Positions 62,730 to 64,000 of a stretch of DNA of 64,000 bases are shown here, piece after piece. This DNA comes from CAYWNA01 sp964459305 (lineage in GTDB: Bacteria > Planctomycetota > Planctomycetia > Pirellulales > Pirellulaceae). Both the position numbers and the translations under genes were made by a program. The stretch covers positions 1 to 64,000 of the forward strand of contig CAYWNA010000010.1 of NCBI GenBank assembly GCA_964459305.1, written 5' to 3'. Positions within the stretch are counted from its first letter, which is position 1. Every line of letters begins with the position of its first letter. The notes beneath the pieces were generated by a model. That model was given only the letters and a program-made list of their open reading frames with translations, was not told where the DNA came from and did no database searches.

Positions 62730-64000
62730 ATGATACCGAATACGTCTTACGCGACTGCGGTCAGTTTGCTCGTGGTCGTCCTTTGGCCGCCAGTGGCTGT
62801 CGCTGCGGCGCCGACCGTCGATGCGGACTCGGCTGCAGGTTCCAGGCGGCCCAACGTGCTGTTCATCGCCGTGGACGACCTTCGGCCCGAATTGAACTGT
62901 TATGGTGCAAGCCACATCCACAGCCCCAACCTCGACAAGCTGGCCGCCACGGGCTTCCTCTTCACACGAGCCTACTGTCAGCAGGCCGTGTGCGGGCCAT
63001 CGCGGGCCTCGCTCATGACCGGCATGCGCTCGGGCCACTGCGGTGTCATCAGCAATCGGCAGCATTTCCGCAAGGCAGTGCCCGACATCGTCACCTTGCC
63101 CCAGCATTTTGGACAGCAGGGCTACCACACCGAAGGCATGGGCAAGCTCTATCACGCGACATTCTGGGATAGCCACGACTTCAACGACGAAGCGTCCTGG
63201 TCCGTCGACTACCGCTATCCGCAAAGCAGCCCGCTGACTTGGCACGACCCGAAAAATGCTGAACTGGTCAAGCGTACCGGCCAGCGGGGCCCGCCCTGGG
63301 AATCGCCCGACGTGTTGGACGATGCCTACTACGACGGTCAGCTCGCCAGGATGGCAGTCGAAACGCTCAAGCGACTGAAAGAGCTCGACAAACCGTTCTT
63401 CCTCGGCGTCGGCTTCCAGAAACCGCACCTGCCGTTTTGCGCGCCGAAGAAATACTGGGACCTCTACGATGCTGATGCCATCCGACTGTCGCCCATCACG
63501 AATTGGCCCAGAGGTTCGCCGGCATTCGCCCATTGGAGCTTCGGCGAAGTCCGTTCGTATCATGGCACACCACGAAGCGGGCCGGTCAGCCACGACTTGG
63601 CGCTTCGCCTTATCCACGGCTACTACGCCAGTGTCAGCTATGTCGATGCGCAGATCGGCAAAGTGCTCGACGCCATGCAGCAGCTTGGCTTCGACAAGAA
63701 TACGATCGTTGTGCTCTGGGGCGACCATGGTTGGAAGCTGAGTGAGTACTCCGCCTGGAGCAAAGCCACGAATTACGAACTCGACACGCGCACCGTGTTG
63801 CTGCTGCGCTATCCCGACATGCCCAATCGCGGCGGCCGAAGCGCGGCGCTGGTCGAATTGCTGGACATTTACCCGACGCTGTGCGATCTGGCCGGACTGC
63901 CGTGGCCGGAACATCTCGAAGGGACGTCAATGCGGCCCGTCGTCGCCCAGCCTGAGCATCCCAGCAAACCGGCCGCGTTCAGCCAATACCCGCGACGCGG
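62730..64000 (+). CDS. Secreted sulfatase, iduronate-2-sulfatase-like (3' end beyond window)
   Basis: An open frame of 423 codons that is still open at the window edge. A signal peptide (residues 1-27) is followed by RRPNVLFIAVDDLRPELNCYG, the N-terminal metal site. VCGPSRASLMTG near residue 91 is the formylglycine motif (C-x-P-S-R), so the Cys must be oxidised by a maturase. VLWGDHGWKLSE holds the second metal-binding region. It removes sulfate esters from a polysaccharide, and planctomycetes carry many such enzymes. Expected full length is about 460-500 residues. Confidence 0.93.
   Translation, partial: MIPNTSYATAVSLLVVVLWPPVAVAAAPTVDADSAAGSRRPNVLFIAVDDLRPELNCYGASHIHSPNLDKLAATGFLFTRAYCQQAVCGPSRASLMTGMRSGHCGVISNRQHFRKAVPDIVTLPQHFGQQGYHTEGMGKLYHATFWDSHDFNDEASWSVDYRYPQSSPLTWHDPKNAELVKRTGQRGPPWESPDVLDDAYYDGQLARMAVETLKRLKELDKPFFLGVGFQKPHLPFCAPKKYWDLYDADAIRLSPITNWPRGSPAFAHWSFGEVRSYHGTPRSGPVSHDLALRLIHGYYASVSYVDAQIGKVLDAMQQLGFDKNTIVVLWGDHGWKLSEYSAWSKATNYELDTRTVLLLRYPDMPNRGGRSAALVELLDIYPTLCDLAGLPWPEHLEGTSMRPVVAQPEHPSKPAAFSQYPRR

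Noticed and set aside
62118..63914. 598-codon minus-strand open frame
   Set aside because: It lies antisense to the NHL and sulfatase genes, which have signal peptides and clear motifs. Its own translation has no domain; it is a product of G+C-rich codon bias.

Overview
The window looks like a chromosome segment from a planctomycete (Pirellulales-like). The evidence is a DUF1559 pseudopilin with an N-terminal prepilin signature, a CGPSR-type sulfatase beside sialidase-fold and NHL-repeat secreted proteins, a PknB-type kinase with a helical C-terminal tail, a membrane pyrophosphatase, and many degenerate palindromic elements at gene ends. It is G+C-rich throughout. No rRNA, tRNA, CRISPR array or intact transposase gene was found. 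The 5' end of a tmRNA gene lies at the left edge on the minus strand.

Layout. 1-5.5 kb: tmRNA end, Bcp peroxiredoxin, membrane pyrophosphatase (minus), ROK sugar kinase and SixA-like phosphatase. 5.5-6.4 kb: a non-coding stretch with repeats. 6.4-9.6 kb: the conserved rpsB-tsf-pyrH-frr block. 9.6-13.8 kb: GDPD phosphodiesterase, a Dabb-domain secreted protein, a Ser/Thr kinase and a Tat-exported cupredoxin-like protein. 13.9-21.9 kb: an arsenic/thiol-redox island made of an internally deleted ACR3 arsenite pump, an aquaglyceroporin, ArsR with a clear promoter/operator, an ArsP-like permease, a small CxxC thioredoxin, two ArsF-like CxxC proteins, an ArsG/CcdA-like membrane protein, a Cys-tailed TPR protein and a polyferredoxin membrane protein with a ferredoxin-fold tail.

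22.2-29.5 kb: a DASS/SLC13 anion transporter and a CBS protein, divergent from a phosphorelay array of four receiver-only regulators, one full sensor kinase and one kinase that has lost its ATP-binding motifs. 29.6-40.9 kb: beta-carbonic anhydrase, a decayed DUF2294/chorismate synthase chimera, then a minus-strand ion-homeostasis run (P-type ATPase, universal stress protein, CNNM/CorC protein, CPA2 antiporter), an aminotransferase, a zinc-ribbon protein, CsrA and divergent NhaR. 41-49.1 kb: a sigma-54 two-component system (minus) divergent from a CzcB/CzcA-type heavy-metal RND efflux pair, with a good sigma-54 promoter match between them.

49.3-60.1 kb: a c-type cytochrome, a radical SAM/SPASM enzyme, a membrane polyferredoxin, a TPR protein with a covalent-FMN domain, a DUF1559 pseudopilin, a secreted alpha/alpha-barrel repeat protein, and a second sensor kinase/sigma-54 regulator pair. 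This looks like an extracytoplasmic electron-transfer locus. 60.3-64 kb: secreted glycan-related proteins (sialidase fold, NHL repeat, sulfatase cut by the window end).

The main candidates for under-described biology are the 13.9-21.9 kb redox/arsenical island, the 49.3-60.1 kb flavin/Fe-S locus, and the families of short inverted-repeat elements. Two of those families have a second copy far away in the window.
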